A stretch of DNA of 64,000 nt from Pseudomonadota bacterium (GTDB taxonomy: Bacteria > Pseudomonadota > Alphaproteobacteria > Sphingomonadales > Sphingomonadaceae): positions 1 to 64,000 of the forward strand of contig JAEXAW010000006.1 of assembly GCA_023458055.1 (NCBI GenBank), written 5' to 3'. The notes under the pieces are model-generated. The model was given only the letters and a program-made list of their open reading frames with translations, ran no database searches and was not told the DNA's origin. Shown here piece after piece: positions 1 through 9,006 of the stretch; position 1 is the first letter of the stretch; each line of letters begins with the position of its first letter. The translations under genes were made by a program, and so were the position numbers.

Positions 1-491
1 CCTATTTCTCGACCTATCCCGGCAAATATTTTACCGGCGATGGCTGCCGCCGCGATGAGGATGGCTATTATTGGATCACCGGCCGGGTCGATGATGTGAT
101 CAACGTGTCGGGCCACCGCATGGGCACGGCCGAGGTTGAAAGCGCGCTGGTCGCGCACCCGACGGTTGCCGAAGCCGCCGTCGTGGGCATGCCGCACGAC
201 ATCAAAGGGCAGGGCATTTACGCTTATGTGACCCTCAATGCCAATGAAGAGCCGACCGAACAGCTGCGCAAGGAGCTGGTCGGCTGGGTGCGCCAGGAGA
301 TCGGCCCCATCGCCACCCCCGACTTCATCCAGTTCGCCCCAGGCCTCCCCAAAACCCGCTCCGGCAAAATCATGCGACGCATCCTGCGGAAGATCGCAGA
401 AAATGAGGTTTCCAACCTTGGCGATACATCTACTCTTGCCGATCCCGGCGTAGTTGATAATCTGGTCGCGAACCGCATGGGAGCATCATAG
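1..491 (+). CDS. acs: Acetyl-CoA synthetase, C-terminal part (runs off left edge)
   Basis: This is the 3' end of an AMP-forming acyl-CoA synthetase; the frame is open from base 3 to the TAG at 489-491. Acs turns acetate, ATP and CoA into acetyl-CoA via acetyl-AMP in the cytoplasm. Visible are the hinge and C-terminal lid motifs YFTGD, GRVDDVINVSGHR and, near the end, KTRSGKIMRR, whose Lys (SGK) is the conserved catalytic and acetylation-regulated residue of the ANL superfamily. The NVSGHRMGT stretch is the form seen in acetyl-CoA synthetases. It lies 35 bp upstream of a LuxR-type response regulator on the same strand, fitting regulation of acs by the neighbouring sensor pair. The acyl specificity is inferred from motifs because the N-terminal substrate pocket is outside the window. 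Confidence 0.92.
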   Translation, partial: YFSTYPGKYFTGDGCRRDEDGYYWITGRVDDVINVSGHRMGTAEVESALVAHPTVAEAAVVGMPHDIKGQGIYAYVTLNANEEPTEQLRKELVGWVRQEIGPIATPDFIQFAPGLPKTRSGKIMRRILRKIAENEVSNLGDTSTLADPGVVDNLVANRMGAS

Positions 492-526
492 GCTCCCGGC
501 ATCGCGAGGGGAGCCAAAGGCCGAGG

Positions 527-1165
527 ATGGCAGACAATGCCCGTCCGACCATATTGATTGCGGACGACCACCCGCTTTTCCGTCAGGCGCTTGTTCTGGC
601 GGCGGGTAATGTGTGCCCCAATGCGGAGCTTGTCGAGGCGGCAACATTGAATGCCGCCATGAGTGCGGCGCAAGCAGCGGAACGGCTGACGCTCATCCTC
701 CTTGATCTCAATATGCCCGGCGCGAGTGGCTTTTCAGGGGTGGCGCTCCTCCACGCCGAACAGCCGGAAACCCCGATATTGGTGGTATCAAGCGCCGATG
801 CCAAATTGGTTGCCGAAGAAGCGCAACGCTTTGGTGCAATCGGTTTTATCGGCAAGGATCAGGATCTCGACGCGATGGAAGATGCCATCCGCGCCGCGCT
901 GGAGGGCAAGCGGGTCATGGTGACGGCCAGCGATACCGAGCTTGACGGTGTTGCGGAAAAATTGCGCTCGCTCACCCCTACCCAATTGCGTGTCTTGCTG
1001 GGAGTCCTCGAAGGACGGCTCAACAAGCAGATTGCTTATGACCTTGGCATTACCGAGGCGACGGTCAAGGCGCATATGACGGCGATCCTCAAAAAGCTCG
1101 ACGTGCAAAACCGCACCCAGGCCGTGCTGGCCGCCCGCGCGCTCGGCATCGGGCTGGATCGTTAG
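527..1165 (+). CDS. LuxR/NarL-family response regulator (CrbR/ErdR-like)
   Basis: A 212-residue two-component response regulator. The N-terminal receiver domain (about 8-125) has the acidic pair D13-D14, phospho-acceptor D60 in LILLDLNMP and K110. The C-terminal half (about 148-208) is a LuxR-type helix-turn-helix with LTPTQLRVL and ITEATVKAHMTAILKKL. The start is preceded by a purine-rich GAGGGGAGCC region. It sits between acs and a large SLC5-domain hybrid histidine kinase encoded convergently 4 bp away. In Vibrio and Pseudomonas the homologous pairs CrbS/CrbR and MxtR/ErdR activate acs during growth on acetate or ethanol; that role here is inferred from domain make-up and position. Confidence 0.9.
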   Translation: MADNARPTILIADDHPLFRQALVLAAGNVCPNAELVEAATLNAAMSAAQAAERLTLILLDLNMPGASGFSGVALLHAEQPETPILVVSSADAKLVAEEAQRFGAIGFIGKDQDLDAMEDAIRAALEGKRVMVTASDTELDGVAEKLRSLTPTQLRVLLGVLEGRLNKQIAYDLGITEATVKAHMTAILKKLDVQNRTQAVLAARALGIGLDR

Positions 1166-1169
1166 CGGC

Positions 1170-4100
1170 TCATTCTGCGGCCGTCGCTACCGGCGGCGCG
1201 CTCAGCCATTGTTCGAGCCGCTGCGCCGAAACCGGCTTTGCGAGAATATCGACCCCCGCCGCATGGGCTGGAACGGCGACATCGGGCCCGCGCTCGGCGG
1301 TAACCAGCGCACAGCGCAAGGATGGCTGGCGCGCCCGTAATGCCGCTATGAGGTTGAGGCCATTATGACCGGTTTCGCCCAGATCAAAATCGACCAGCGC
1401 CACATCGAAAGGCCCAGCGGCCCCTAACGCCTCCGCTGACGAATGGGCGGCGATGCTATAATGGCCGCCGGCCTTCAGATAGCTTGCCATCGCCTCGATA
1501 TTATCGGGTTTGTCGTCAACGATGAGGATCGACAGCGCCCGCTGCTCGCTAAGCGGCTTCAGTCCCGCGTCGGCGACAGAGGTCAGCGAGCGGTCACGCA
1601 TGTCCGGACGCTGCAAGGTCACGCTGAACCGGCTCCCCTTACCAAGGCGCGACCGTAGCGCAATCGAGGCTCCCAGCAGACGCGCGGTGCGCTCGACAAT
1701 AGCGAGCCCCAACCCGATCCCGCTATCATTGCCGCTATCGAGCCGTTCGAATTCGCGGAAGATGACCTCCTGTTTGTCTGGTGCGATGCCGGGGCCGCTA
1801 TCGACCACATCGATGCGCTTTTCGCGGCCCCGTCGCCGCACGCCGACGACAATACCGCCATGATCGGTATAGCGGATCGCGTTCGAGAGAAAATTTTGCA
1901 CAATAGAGCGCAGCAATACGGGGTCGCTATGGACCTGTGCGCTCGTGGGAACATAACGCAGCGACAGATTTTTCTCCGCCGCCAGCGGGGACATGGTGGC
2001 GACAATATCCCCGAGCAGATCATCCAGCGCAATGAGGCGCGGCTGCGGCACGATCCCGCCCGCATCCAGTTTGGAAATATCGAGCAGCGACCGTAGCAGC
2101 GCATCGGCAGAGTCGATGGAGCGATCAACCCGTTCGAGTATCTGCTTCTGCCGCCCGTCAAGATCGCGTCCGAGCGCGGCGCTGAACAGTCGCGCCGCAT
2201 GGAGCGGTTGAAGGAGGTCATGGCTCGCGGCGGCAAGGAAGCGGGTCTTGTCCTCGTCGGCCCGTGCGAGCGCTGCATTGGCTTGGCTAAGCTCGGCCGT
2301 GCGGTCCGCCACCCGCGTTTCCAGTTCGGCATTGGCGCGTTCTACCGCCGCTCTTGCTTCGGCTTCCGCCGTAATGTCGGTAAAGCACATCACATAGCCG
2401 CCGCCCGGCATCGGACCACCGACTGTCTTCAGCACCCGACCATCGGGACGGACGCGCTCGAAACTATGATGATTGGCGCTGCGCATGTGGTTCAATCGTC
2501 GCTCGACATGATCCTCCACCTCGCCGGGACCGCATTCGCCTTGGAGCGCATTATAGCGGATAAGCTCTGCGACCGGCGCGCCAATGCGGACCAGCCCGGG
2601 GGGATAAGCGAACAGGTCGAGATAGCGGCTGTTCCATGCGACCAGATTAAGGTCGCGGTCCACCACGCTGACGCCGGGGTCGATATTTTCCAATGTTGCC
2701 GCCAGCAATCCTTTGGAAAATTGGAGGCTCTGGACCGATTCATCGAGCAGGCGGGTTACGTCTTCATGGCTGAGGGTCGCGCCGGACAGCGCGGACGACA
2801 TCAGCGCCCGCGCCGACGGACCGCCGACCACGCCAGCGATCAGCCGCTCTGCGGCGCGGGCGCTTTGACCATCAACCGGCGCCGCCGGATCATAATCGCC
2901 GATGGCATCGTCGAAATGGTGGCGGGTGACGAAGCGGCTGACGAAATCGCCGAGCGAGCCCATATCGCTCACCGCACCGCCTGCCGAGCCGCTTTGCCGC
3001 CATAATTGCGGGATCGCACGAGGTTGAACACGCCGCGCGGCAACAATTCCGTAGGCGAGCATATTTCCCCCGATACTCCACAAGACCCCGTGGGTGATCG
3101 GCGAGAAGCCCGAAAAGCCTAGCAAGGCGTTTGGATCCGCGAGTGTCCCGCGCAGCGACGAAGCGATGTCCGGCGGAATGATGAGGGGTATCGCCAAGGT
3201 ATAAAGCCAAAGCAGCAGCCCAGCGCTAAGCCCTGCGATAATCGCTTTGTCATCTCCGCGCTGGCGATAGACGGCCATCACCAGAGCGGGCGCAAATTGG
3301 GCCATCGCCGCAAATGCGACCAAGCCAATCGAGGCAAGGCTTTCCTGGGCATGGATACCAACGGCCCAGGCCAGCGCCGCGCCCATGATGGCGAGGATGG
3401 TTCCACGTCGTATATTTAGCATCAACCGGCCAAAGTCCCGGCGTTCCGCTAAACGCGTATTACGCAGCAATAATGGGGCAATGAGGTCGTTGGATACCAT
3501 GGTGGAGAGTGCAATCGACTCGACCAGCACCATGGCGGTGGCTGCAGAAAACCCGCCCACAAAGGCAATGAGCCCAATCCACGTCGCCCCGCTTTGAAGC
3601 GGCAGATTGAGCACATAGAGATCGGGGCGGGTAGCATTGCCGATCAAGCTCAATCCTGCGATGGTAATCGGCACAACCAGCACCGTGGTGATCAGCAAAT
3701 AGGCGACGAAGGGAAGGCGTGCCGCGCTGACGTCGTCGCTCGATTCCGCTTCGATCACCCCGATATAAAATTGTCGTGGCAGGCATATCACGGCGGCCAT
3801 CGATACGAGCGCAATGACGATTACGTCACCGGACAGCGCCGAAGGAGCGAAGTTTAATCGGAAATGATCAAGCCCGACCTGTTGATCCGCAGGGCTCGCG
3901 TTAAAATAGACCAGTGTGGCGAATATACCTACGACCATCAGCGCGGCGATCTTGACCACCGATTCGACGGCAATCGCGAACAGCACCGCTTCGTTGCGCG
4001 CTGAAGGTTCATAACGCCGGGTTCCGAACAGCATCGCGAACAGGGCGAGTAACGCCGCCGTTGCCGCCATCGGTAGGAAGCTTGTGCGCACCCCGGTTAG

Positions 4101-4532
4101 TGCAGCAAAACTCGTGCCGACAGAGCGTAGTTGCAGCGCGATATACGGTATGATGCCGAGCACCGCGATCAGCGTGACCAGCGCCGCCACCACCCGACTC
4201 TTGCCAAAGCGACCGCCAATAAAGTCCGAGATTGATGTCGCCCCGTCGCTTTTGACCGCATCGACGAGCTTGCGGATAAAGCCGCTACCGAACAGATAGA
4301 GAAATATCGGACCTAGGTAGATCGGGAGATAGGTCCATCCCGCCGTCGCCGCCGTGCCGACCGCGCCATAGAAGGTCCAGCTGGTACAAAATACCGCAAG
4401 CGCCAGCATATAGGCGGGCATGCGCAAACCCGCCTTTAACCGTCCCTGACCATCGCGCTCGGCCCATGCGGCAAATCCGAACAGGATGGCAATATAGGCC
4501 AGCACCACAATCATGGGGAAAAAATGTGGCAT
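1170..4532 (-). CDS. SLC5-domain hybrid sensor histidine kinase (CrbS/MxtR-like)
   Basis: About 1120 residues from the ATG at 4532; an upstream extension to 4670 would run into the divergent promoter and is not favoured. The N-terminal ~490 residues form a polytopic membrane region resembling sodium/solute symporters (SLC5), beginning MPHFFPMIVVLAYIAILFG. Then come a PAS domain (about 600-720), a HisKA domain with phospho-acceptor His in AAASHDLLQPL (about 770), an HATPase_c domain with NAIRYTD and GLGLAIVE, and a C-terminal receiver (about 1000-1115) with ILIVDDKPDN and Asp in VDFDLG. This architecture is that of CrbS/MxtR/CbrA-type sensors. It is the likely partner of the response regulator encoded convergently. 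Whether the symporter-like part transports or only senses cannot be told from sequence. Confidence 0.9.
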   Translation of the reverse strand: MPHFFPMIVVLAYIAILFGFAAWAERDGQGRLKAGLRMPAYMLALAVFCTSWTFYGAVGTAATAGWTYLPIYLGPIFLYLFGSGFIRKLVDAVKSDGATSISDFIGGRFGKSRVVAALVTLIAVLGIIPYIALQLRSVGTSFAALTGVRTSFLPMAATAALLALFAMLFGTRRYEPSARNEAVLFAIAVESVVKIAALMVVGIFATLVYFNASPADQQVGLDHFRLNFAPSALSGDVIVIALVSMAAVICLPRQFYIGVIEAESSDDVSAARLPFVAYLLITTVLVVPITIAGLSLIGNATRPDLYVLNLPLQSGATWIGLIAFVGGFSAATAMVLVESIALSTMVSNDLIAPLLLRNTRLAERRDFGRLMLNIRRGTILAIMGAALAWAVGIHAQESLASIGLVAFAAMAQFAPALVMAVYRQRGDDKAIIAGLSAGLLLWLYTLAIPLIIPPDIASSLRGTLADPNALLGFSGFSPITHGVLWSIGGNMLAYGIVAARRVQPRAIPQLWRQSGSAGGAVSDMGSLGDFVSRFVTRHHFDDAIGDYDPAAPVDGQSARAAERLIAGVVGGPSARALMSSALSGATLSHEDVTRLLDESVQSLQFSKGLLAATLENIDPGVSVVDRDLNLVAWNSRYLDLFAYPPGLVRIGAPVAELIRYNALQGECGPGEVEDHVERRLNHMRSANHHSFERVRPDGRVLKTVGGPMPGGGYVMCFTDITAEAEARAAVERANAELETRVADRTAELSQANAALARADEDKTRFLAAASHDLLQPLHAARLFSAALGRDLDGRQKQILERVDRSIDSADALLRSLLDISKLDAGGIVPQPRLIALDDLLGDIVATMSPLAAEKNLSLRYVPTSAQVHSDPVLLRSIVQNFLSNAIRYTDHGGIVVGVRRRGREKRIDVVDSGPGIAPDKQEVIFREFERLDSGNDSGIGLGLAIVERTARLLGASIALRSRLGKGSRFSVTLQRPDMRDRSLTSVADAGLKPLSEQRALSILIVDDKPDNIEAMASYLKAGGHYSIAAHSSAEALGAAGPFDVALVDFDLGETGHNGLNLIAALRARQPSLRCALVTAERGPDVAVPAHAAGVDILAKPVSAQRLEQWLSAPPVATAAE

Positions 4533-4668
4533 CCGCGCTCCCTCTCCCCCAAAGCCTGCCTCATGTCGCCGCGGCTGGCAAGATATCGTCGCGCGCCTGA
4601 TGTACGACTTAAGGCCAATAGAGATGGGTGCGAGGTCGCCATATAATGAAGCGCAAAAGGAGAGTGCC
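4533..4668. promoter_or_regulatory. Divergent promoter region between crbS-like gene and prpE
   Basis: The 136 bp between the two divergent start codons must hold the promoters of both the hybrid kinase and prpE. An AAGGAG ribosome-binding site lies 7 bp before the prpE ATG. I do not recognise a clear sigma-70 pair or operator palindrome by eye. Because the acs regulator pair is next door, this is a reasonable place to look for its binding site. Confidence 0.5.
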
Positions 4669-6549
4669 ATGCCGGATGCTTATGACCATGCGTATCGCAT
4701 TAGCGTCGAGGACCCCGAGCGTTTCTGGCTTGATGCCGCCAATGCGCTTCATTGGGACCGTCCGCCGTCCGAGGCCCATGACGGCAATGCGTGGTTCCCG
4801 GACGGATCGCTTAACACCTGCTTCAACGCGGTCGACCGGCATGTCGAGCAAGGGCGCGGCGAGCAGGTTGCGCTGGTTTATGATAGCCCGGTAACCGGTA
4901 TGGTGCAGCGCTGGACGTTCGCCGAACTCAAGGATGCGGTGGCGCAAACCGCTGGCATGATCGCCGCGCAAGGCGTCGGTAAAGGCGACCGGGTCATCAT
5001 CTACATGCCCATGGTCCCCGAAGCGGTTTTTGCCATGCTCGCCTGCGCCCGGATCGGCGCGATCCATAGCGTCGTGTTTGGCGGTTTTTCTGCAACCGAA
5101 CTCGCCAAGCGGATTGACGATGCTACCCCGAAACTGGTGCTCGCCGCTTCATGCGGGATCGAACCGGGACGCGTGGTTGCCTATAAGCCGCTGCTTGATG
5201 AAGCGATGCGGCTTGCCTATCACAAGGTCGAAAATTGCATCATCCTCCAACGTCCGATGCAGGAAGCGGAGATGCAGGCAGGCCGCGACCATGATTGGGA
5301 CGCCGCCTTTTCTTTCGCACCCAAGGTTGATCCTGTATCGGTTGCGGCGACCGACCCGCTTTATATTCTCTACACCTCCGGCACGACCGGTATCCCCAAA
5401 GGGGTGGTGCGCGACAATGGCGGCCATGCGGTCGCCTTATGCTGGTCGATGCAGCATATTTACGGCCTCAATCGCGGCGAGACATTCTGGGCGGCGTCGG
5501 ACATCGGCTGGGTCGTGGGGCATAGCTATATCGTCTATGGGCCGCTGCTCCATGGGTGCACGACCATCCTTTACGAAGGAAAGCCGGTCGGAACCCCGGA
5601 TGCGGGCGCATTCTGGCGGGTCATTCGCGATCATGGCGTTGATGTATTTTTCACTGCCCCCACGGCCATCCGCGCGATTCGCCGCGAAGATCCCGATGGG
5701 GCTTTCATCGCGCGCGATGGATTAGGCCAGTTGCGGACCTTGTTCCTTGCCGGCGAACGCGCGGACCCGGACACGGTTCATTGGGCCGAACAGCATCTCA
5801 AAATGCCGGTCGTCGACCATTGGTGGCAGACGGAGCTTGGCTGGCCCGCCATAGCGACCTGCGTCGGCCTTGGGCGGAGCGAAACATTGGCGGGAAGCGC
5901 GGGTCATCCGGTGCCGGGTTATCGCTTCCATATTCTGGATGAAGACCATCAGAAGCAACCGCGCGAAACTATCGGCGAAATCGTGATCGAACTGCCGCTT
6001 CCCCCCGGCTGTTTCCCGACGCTGTGGAATAACGAGACCGGTTATCAGGAAAGCTATCTTACCCACCATCCCGGCTATTATACCGCAGGCGATGCTGGGA
6101 TGATCGACGCCGATGGCCGCGTCCATGTGATGAGCCGGATTGACGACATAATCAACGTCGCCGGCCACCGCTTGTCGACCGGGGGAATGGAACAGGTGAT
6201 CGGTTCGCATCCGGCGGTCGCGGAATGCGCGGTCATCAGCATCCCGGATGACCTCAAGGGCGAATTGCCGTTCGCGCTGGTTGTGACCAAGGCCGGTACC
6301 ATGTTGAGCGAGGAAGACCTCGCGCGCGAACTCGCCGCCAAGGTCCGCGCCGAGATCGGTCCTGTCGCCGCCTTCCGACACTCGGCGATCGTGGACAAGC
6401 TACCCAAGACCCGATCAGGCAAGATCCTGCGCGGCACGCTGCGCAAAATCGCCAGCGGCGAAGATTTCGTGATGCCCGCAACCATTGAAGATCCGGTTGC
6501 GCTCGATCTCGCGCGCGTAGCGATTTCGAGGACAGTTGCAGTGGTATAA
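4669..6549 (+). CDS. prpE: Propionate--CoA ligase (propionyl-CoA synthetase)
   Basis: A 626-residue AMP-forming short-chain acyl-CoA synthetase. It activates propionate (and probably acetate or other short acids) to the CoA thioester. The start at 4669 has AGGAG upstream and gives the usual PrpE N-terminus. Motifs seen: the P-loop YTSGTTGIPKG followed by VVRDNGGHAVAL, characteristic of the PrpE branch; the adenylate-binding DHWWQTELGW; YYTAGD; the hinge SRIDDIINVAGHR; and the catalytic Lys in KTRSGKILR. Length matches the family. It is a second acyl-CoA synthetase beside acs, transcribed divergently from the sensor kinase. A hairpin follows the stop codon. Substrate preference is inferred from the family. 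Confidence 0.9.
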   Translation: MPDAYDHAYRISVEDPERFWLDAANALHWDRPPSEAHDGNAWFPDGSLNTCFNAVDRHVEQGRGEQVALVYDSPVTGMVQRWTFAELKDAVAQTAGMIAAQGVGKGDRVIIYMPMVPEAVFAMLACARIGAIHSVVFGGFSATELAKRIDDATPKLVLAASCGIEPGRVVAYKPLLDEAMRLAYHKVENCIILQRPMQEAEMQAGRDHDWDAAFSFAPKVDPVSVAATDPLYILYTSGTTGIPKGVVRDNGGHAVALCWSMQHIYGLNRGETFWAASDIGWVVGHSYIVYGPLLHGCTTILYEGKPVGTPDAGAFWRVIRDHGVDVFFTAPTAIRAIRREDPDGAFIARDGLGQLRTLFLAGERADPDTVHWAEQHLKMPVVDHWWQTELGWPAIATCVGLGRSETLAGSAGHPVPGYRFHILDEDHQKQPRETIGEIVIELPLPPGCFPTLWNNETGYQESYLTHHPGYYTAGDAGMIDADGRVHVMSRIDDIINVAGHRLSTGGMEQVIGSHPAVAECAVISIPDDLKGELPFALVVTKAGTMLSEEDLARELAAKVRAEIGPVAAFRHSAIVDKLPKTRSGKILRGTLRKIASGEDFVMPATIEDPVALDLARVAISRTVAVV

Positions 6550-6553
6550 GGGC

Positions 6554-6576
6554 AGAACCGACCGCCGTGCGGTTCT
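6554..6576 (+). terminator. Putative terminator after prpE
   Basis: Inverted repeat AGAACCG (6554-6560) / CGGTTCT (6570-6576) with a 9-nt loop, starting 5 bp after the prpE stop. A short T run (TTTTT) follows only about 10 bp later, so termination may be weak. Confidence 0.5.
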
Positions 6577-6706
6577 TCCTCTAGTTTTTGCTTTTGGATC
6601 AGTGCTTTAGCACTCGAGCCGACGTTTATCCCTCGACCTGCAACCTTCTTGGATTGGACCAAGGGGTCCCCACCAAACAAATGGCAGCGCGCTAACCCGT
6701 TGATGT

Positions 6707-6718
6707 AATGGCGCACCC
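6707..6718. other. attL core (copy of tRNA-Arg 3' end)
   Basis: AATGGCGCACCC here is identical to 32015-32026, which contains the encoded CCA, discriminator and acceptor-stem 3' strand of tRNA-Arg in reverse. Beyond the repeat the two copies diverge at the next base (G here, A at the right end). It lies 158 bp after prpE and 178 bp before mobC. Confidence 0.75.
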
Positions 6719-6887
6719 GACAGGTGCGTTTACAAACTCCCTGCTCGGAATTTTCGAGGAATGGAAGACCGTTCTCGACCATACCAGCCTAGGCCGAAAT
6801 TCCCTCAAGCCAGCGAATGAAAGCAAGGATGGAAGCGCCCCGCGCGACGCCATCCCGGCAGTCGGGCGGAGGCGCAAGTCAGCATAA
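6708..6887 (+). other. Displaced 3' segment of the integrase gene (59 codons)
   Basis: An open frame starts in the attL core at ATG 6708 and ends with TAA at 6885-6887. The ATG-GCG-CAC-CC(N) codons are in exactly the phase used by the serine integrase where it crosses the same repeat at 32016. On closing the element into a circle the integrase frame would continue into this segment, giving a C-terminus of about 59 residues rich in Lys and Arg at its end (GRRRKSA). Its stop overlaps the AAGGGGGA ribosome-binding site of mobC. As it stands no promoter or ribosome-binding site is evident before ATG 6708, so in the integrated state it is probably not made on its own. Confidence 0.6.
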
Positions 6888-6896
6888 GGGGGAACG

Positions 6897-7256
6897 ATGG
6901 CACGGAAGCCATACGATCCTCCCTTCTCCTTGCGGCTTTCTTTCGAGGAACGCGCCCGCCTTACTGAACAGGCGGGTGGAACCCCGCTCGGTGCCTATAT
7001 CCGGGATCGGCTGCTGGCGGAGCCTCCGCGTCGGTCACGGCTCTCGCCTGCCGACCGTCAATCGCTGCTGCAAGTGCTGGGGACGCTCGGCCAGTCCCGC
7101 ATCGCCCACAATCTGAATCAGCTCGCGAAGCAAGCCCATCTCGGCATCTTGCCCGTCACGCCAGACACAGAAGCGGAATTGAGCAGTGCCGCCGCCGATA
7201 TTGCCGCCATGCGCGACATGCTGGTGAAGGCGTTGGGTCTGGATTGTGGTCCATGA
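6897..7256 (+). CDS. mobC: MobC-like relaxosome accessory protein
   Basis: A 119-residue small basic protein of the plasmid-mobilization MobC type. The N-terminus (PFSLRLSFEERARLTEQAGG) resembles a ribbon-helix-helix DNA-binding segment, followed by IAHNLNQLAKQAHLG, the usual MobC core, and a C-terminal helix. MobC proteins help the relaxase melt and nick oriT. The start has AAGGGGGA six bases upstream. The stop overlaps the relaxase start as ATGA, indicating translational coupling. It is the first intact gene inside the left end of the element. Confidence 0.85.
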   Translation: MARKPYDPPFSLRLSFEERARLTEQAGGTPLGAYIRDRLLAEPPRRSRLSPADRQSLLQVLGTLGQSRIAHNLNQLAKQAHLGILPVTPDTEAELSSAAADIAAMRDMLVKALGLDCGP

Positions 7257-8566
7257 TCCTGAAAGCCAGTCAGCGGGGCGGTGGGAAGCAGCTCGCGGTC
7301 CATCTCCTCAACGGGGAGCAGAACGAGCATATTGAGATTCACGAAGTCCGGGGCTTCATGTCCGAAGGAGTAACGGGTGCCTTCAAGGAAGCACAGGCGA
7401 TGGCGAGCGGGACTCGCTGCAAGCAATATCTTTTCTCTGTCAGCCTAAGCCCGCCCGAAACCGAAAATGTCCACCCGGAAGTTTTCGAAGGCGCGATTGC
7501 TGCCATTGAGGACAAGATGGGCCTGACAGGCCAGCCGCGCGTCATCGTCTTCCATGAAAAGGAAGGCCGTCGCCACGCTCATGCGGTATGGTCACGCATT
7601 GATGCCGCAACCATGACAGCAAAGCAGCTATCGCATTTCAAGACGAAGCTGCGCGACTTGGCGAAGCAACTCTATCTCGACAACGGCTGGAAACTGCCCG
7701 CTGGATTTATCGACAGCAAGACCCGCGATCCGCGAAATTTCACGTTGGCCGAATGGCAGCAGGCGAAACGTGCGGGCCTCGATGCAGGCGAGCTGCGCGG
7801 TATGGTGCAGGAATGTTGGGGCGCATCTGACAATCGCGAGTCGTTCGCCAAAGCCATGGAAGAACGCGGGCTGTATCTCGCCAAGGGCGACAGGCGCGGC
7901 CATGTCGTTGTCACGTATGATGGTGAGGTGTTCGCGCTCTCGCGCCTGACCGACCGGAGAGCAAAGGAAGTTACCGCCAAGCTTGGCAAGGCGGATGATT
8001 TGCGCTCGGTCGATGCGACCAAGGCGCATATCGCGTCGGTAATCGCACCGCGTCTCGGCAAGCTGATTTCGGAAGCGCGGCGCATTGGGCGCAATGCGAT
8101 GCAGCCGCTGCTTGATGAGCGGCAAAATCTGAAAGCGCGTCATGCCGATGAGCGCTCCCGGATGGATGACGGGCAGCGCAAGCGGCAGCAAGTGGAAACG
8201 CGCGAACGCGCGGCGCGACTGCGGCATGGCTTCGCGGGCCTGTGGGACCGCCTGACGGGCGACTATCAGAAAATCCGGAAGCAGAACGAGGCGGAAGCGT
8301 TCTTCGCAATGCAGCGCGACCGGGCGCAGCGGCAAACCATGATTGCCGCGCAACTCGCCGAACGCCGCGAGCTACAGGATAAATTTCGCCAGACCCGGAC
8401 ACGCCATGCCGAGCAGATTTTGGCGCTCCATAAACACGCCGCCAATTATCGCCTGATGAGTGACCGCCGCACGCCGGAAGCGCGGCGTGAATTCAATCGC
8501 AGCTCGGGCGTGGAAGCTCCTCGCGCACCCAAGCCACCGGAGCGCGGTCTGGATTTCGGGCGCTGA
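7253..8566 (+). CDS. HUH relaxase / mobilization nuclease
   Basis: A 437-residue relaxase, starting at ATG 7253 in the ATGA overlap with mobC (an earlier TTG at 7244 is less likely). The relaxase domain fills about the first 220 residues; the HUH metal-binding motif is in HEKEGRRHAHAVWSRID. The relaxase would nick at oriT, remain covalently attached to the 5' end through a tyrosine, and pilot the strand. The C-terminal half is charged and probably coiled-coil (runs of Glu, Arg, Gln and Lys), without a recognisable helicase or primase domain. It pairs with mobC upstream and the coupling protein at 28497. Confidence 0.85.
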   Translation: MILKASQRGGGKQLAVHLLNGEQNEHIEIHEVRGFMSEGVTGAFKEAQAMASGTRCKQYLFSVSLSPPETENVHPEVFEGAIAAIEDKMGLTGQPRVIVFHEKEGRRHAHAVWSRIDAATMTAKQLSHFKTKLRDLAKQLYLDNGWKLPAGFIDSKTRDPRNFTLAEWQQAKRAGLDAGELRGMVQECWGASDNRESFAKAMEERGLYLAKGDRRGHVVVTYDGEVFALSRLTDRRAKEVTAKLGKADDLRSVDATKAHIASVIAPRLGKLISEARRIGRNAMQPLLDERQNLKARHADERSRMDDGQRKRQQVETRERAARLRHGFAGLWDRLTGDYQKIRKQNEAEAFFAMQRDRAQRQTMIAAQLAERRELQDKFRQTRTRHAEQILALHKHAANYRLMSDRRTPEARREFNRSSGVEAPRAPKPPERGLDFGR

Positions 8567-8816
8567 CAGGCTTTCCAGCCTTCGACCTCCTGCCGCGCAA
8601 ATCAGCCCCAAGCCACTTGCCCATTTTTTTCCTATAGGTCGCAGCCCGTCCAGGCGCGTTCGTCGTCAATATATTCGCTGACGGTTCTATCACGGTGCAA
8701 GGCGTGAAGCCTTCTCCATGTTCATTGCGCCCTCTGGCGCGATGCACCCGGCACCATGCAGCGAAAGCCCTTCCTCCAACGCGGCCTGAAAGGCTGCCAA
8801 CTCAAAGGAGGAAATT

Positions 8817-8996
8817 ATGTTCAAGCTGTCCTGTGACGATTTGCACCGCAAGACCGATGCCCAACTGGCAAACCTGTTCAACCGCGCTGCCCGCGAAATC
8901 GGCAACGCCCCGCGCCCATCGCTTGCCTTCCGGCAAGCGTCGTCCGCGCTGCGACTAATCCGCGACGAACTGGCCCGTCGCGGTCTCGCCCCATAG
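8817..8996 (+). CDS. Small helical protein, 59 aa, unknown function
   Basis: A short gene with an excellent ribosome-binding site (AAAGGAGGAAATT directly before the ATG). The protein begins MFKLSCDDLHRKTDAQL and ends LRLIRDELARRGLAP; it looks entirely helical and basic, with no membrane segment. A damaged second copy of its C-terminal half lies at 10274-10387, with the core ALAFRQAS...L.LIR.ELA.RGL shared. It stands alone after the mob genes. I do not recognise a family with known function. The 250 bp before it (8567-8816) hold no gene I can support. Confidence 0.75.
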   Translation: MFKLSCDDLHRKTDAQLANLFNRAAREIGNAPRPSLAFRQASSALRLIRDELARRGLAP

Positions 8997-9006
8997 GGCA
9001 AGGCCG

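Noticed and set aside
1170..4532. Large protein as a genuine sodium/solute symporter
   Set aside because: The SLC5-like region is fused to PAS, HisKA, HATPase and receiver domains, so sensing is the primary call; transport is left open.
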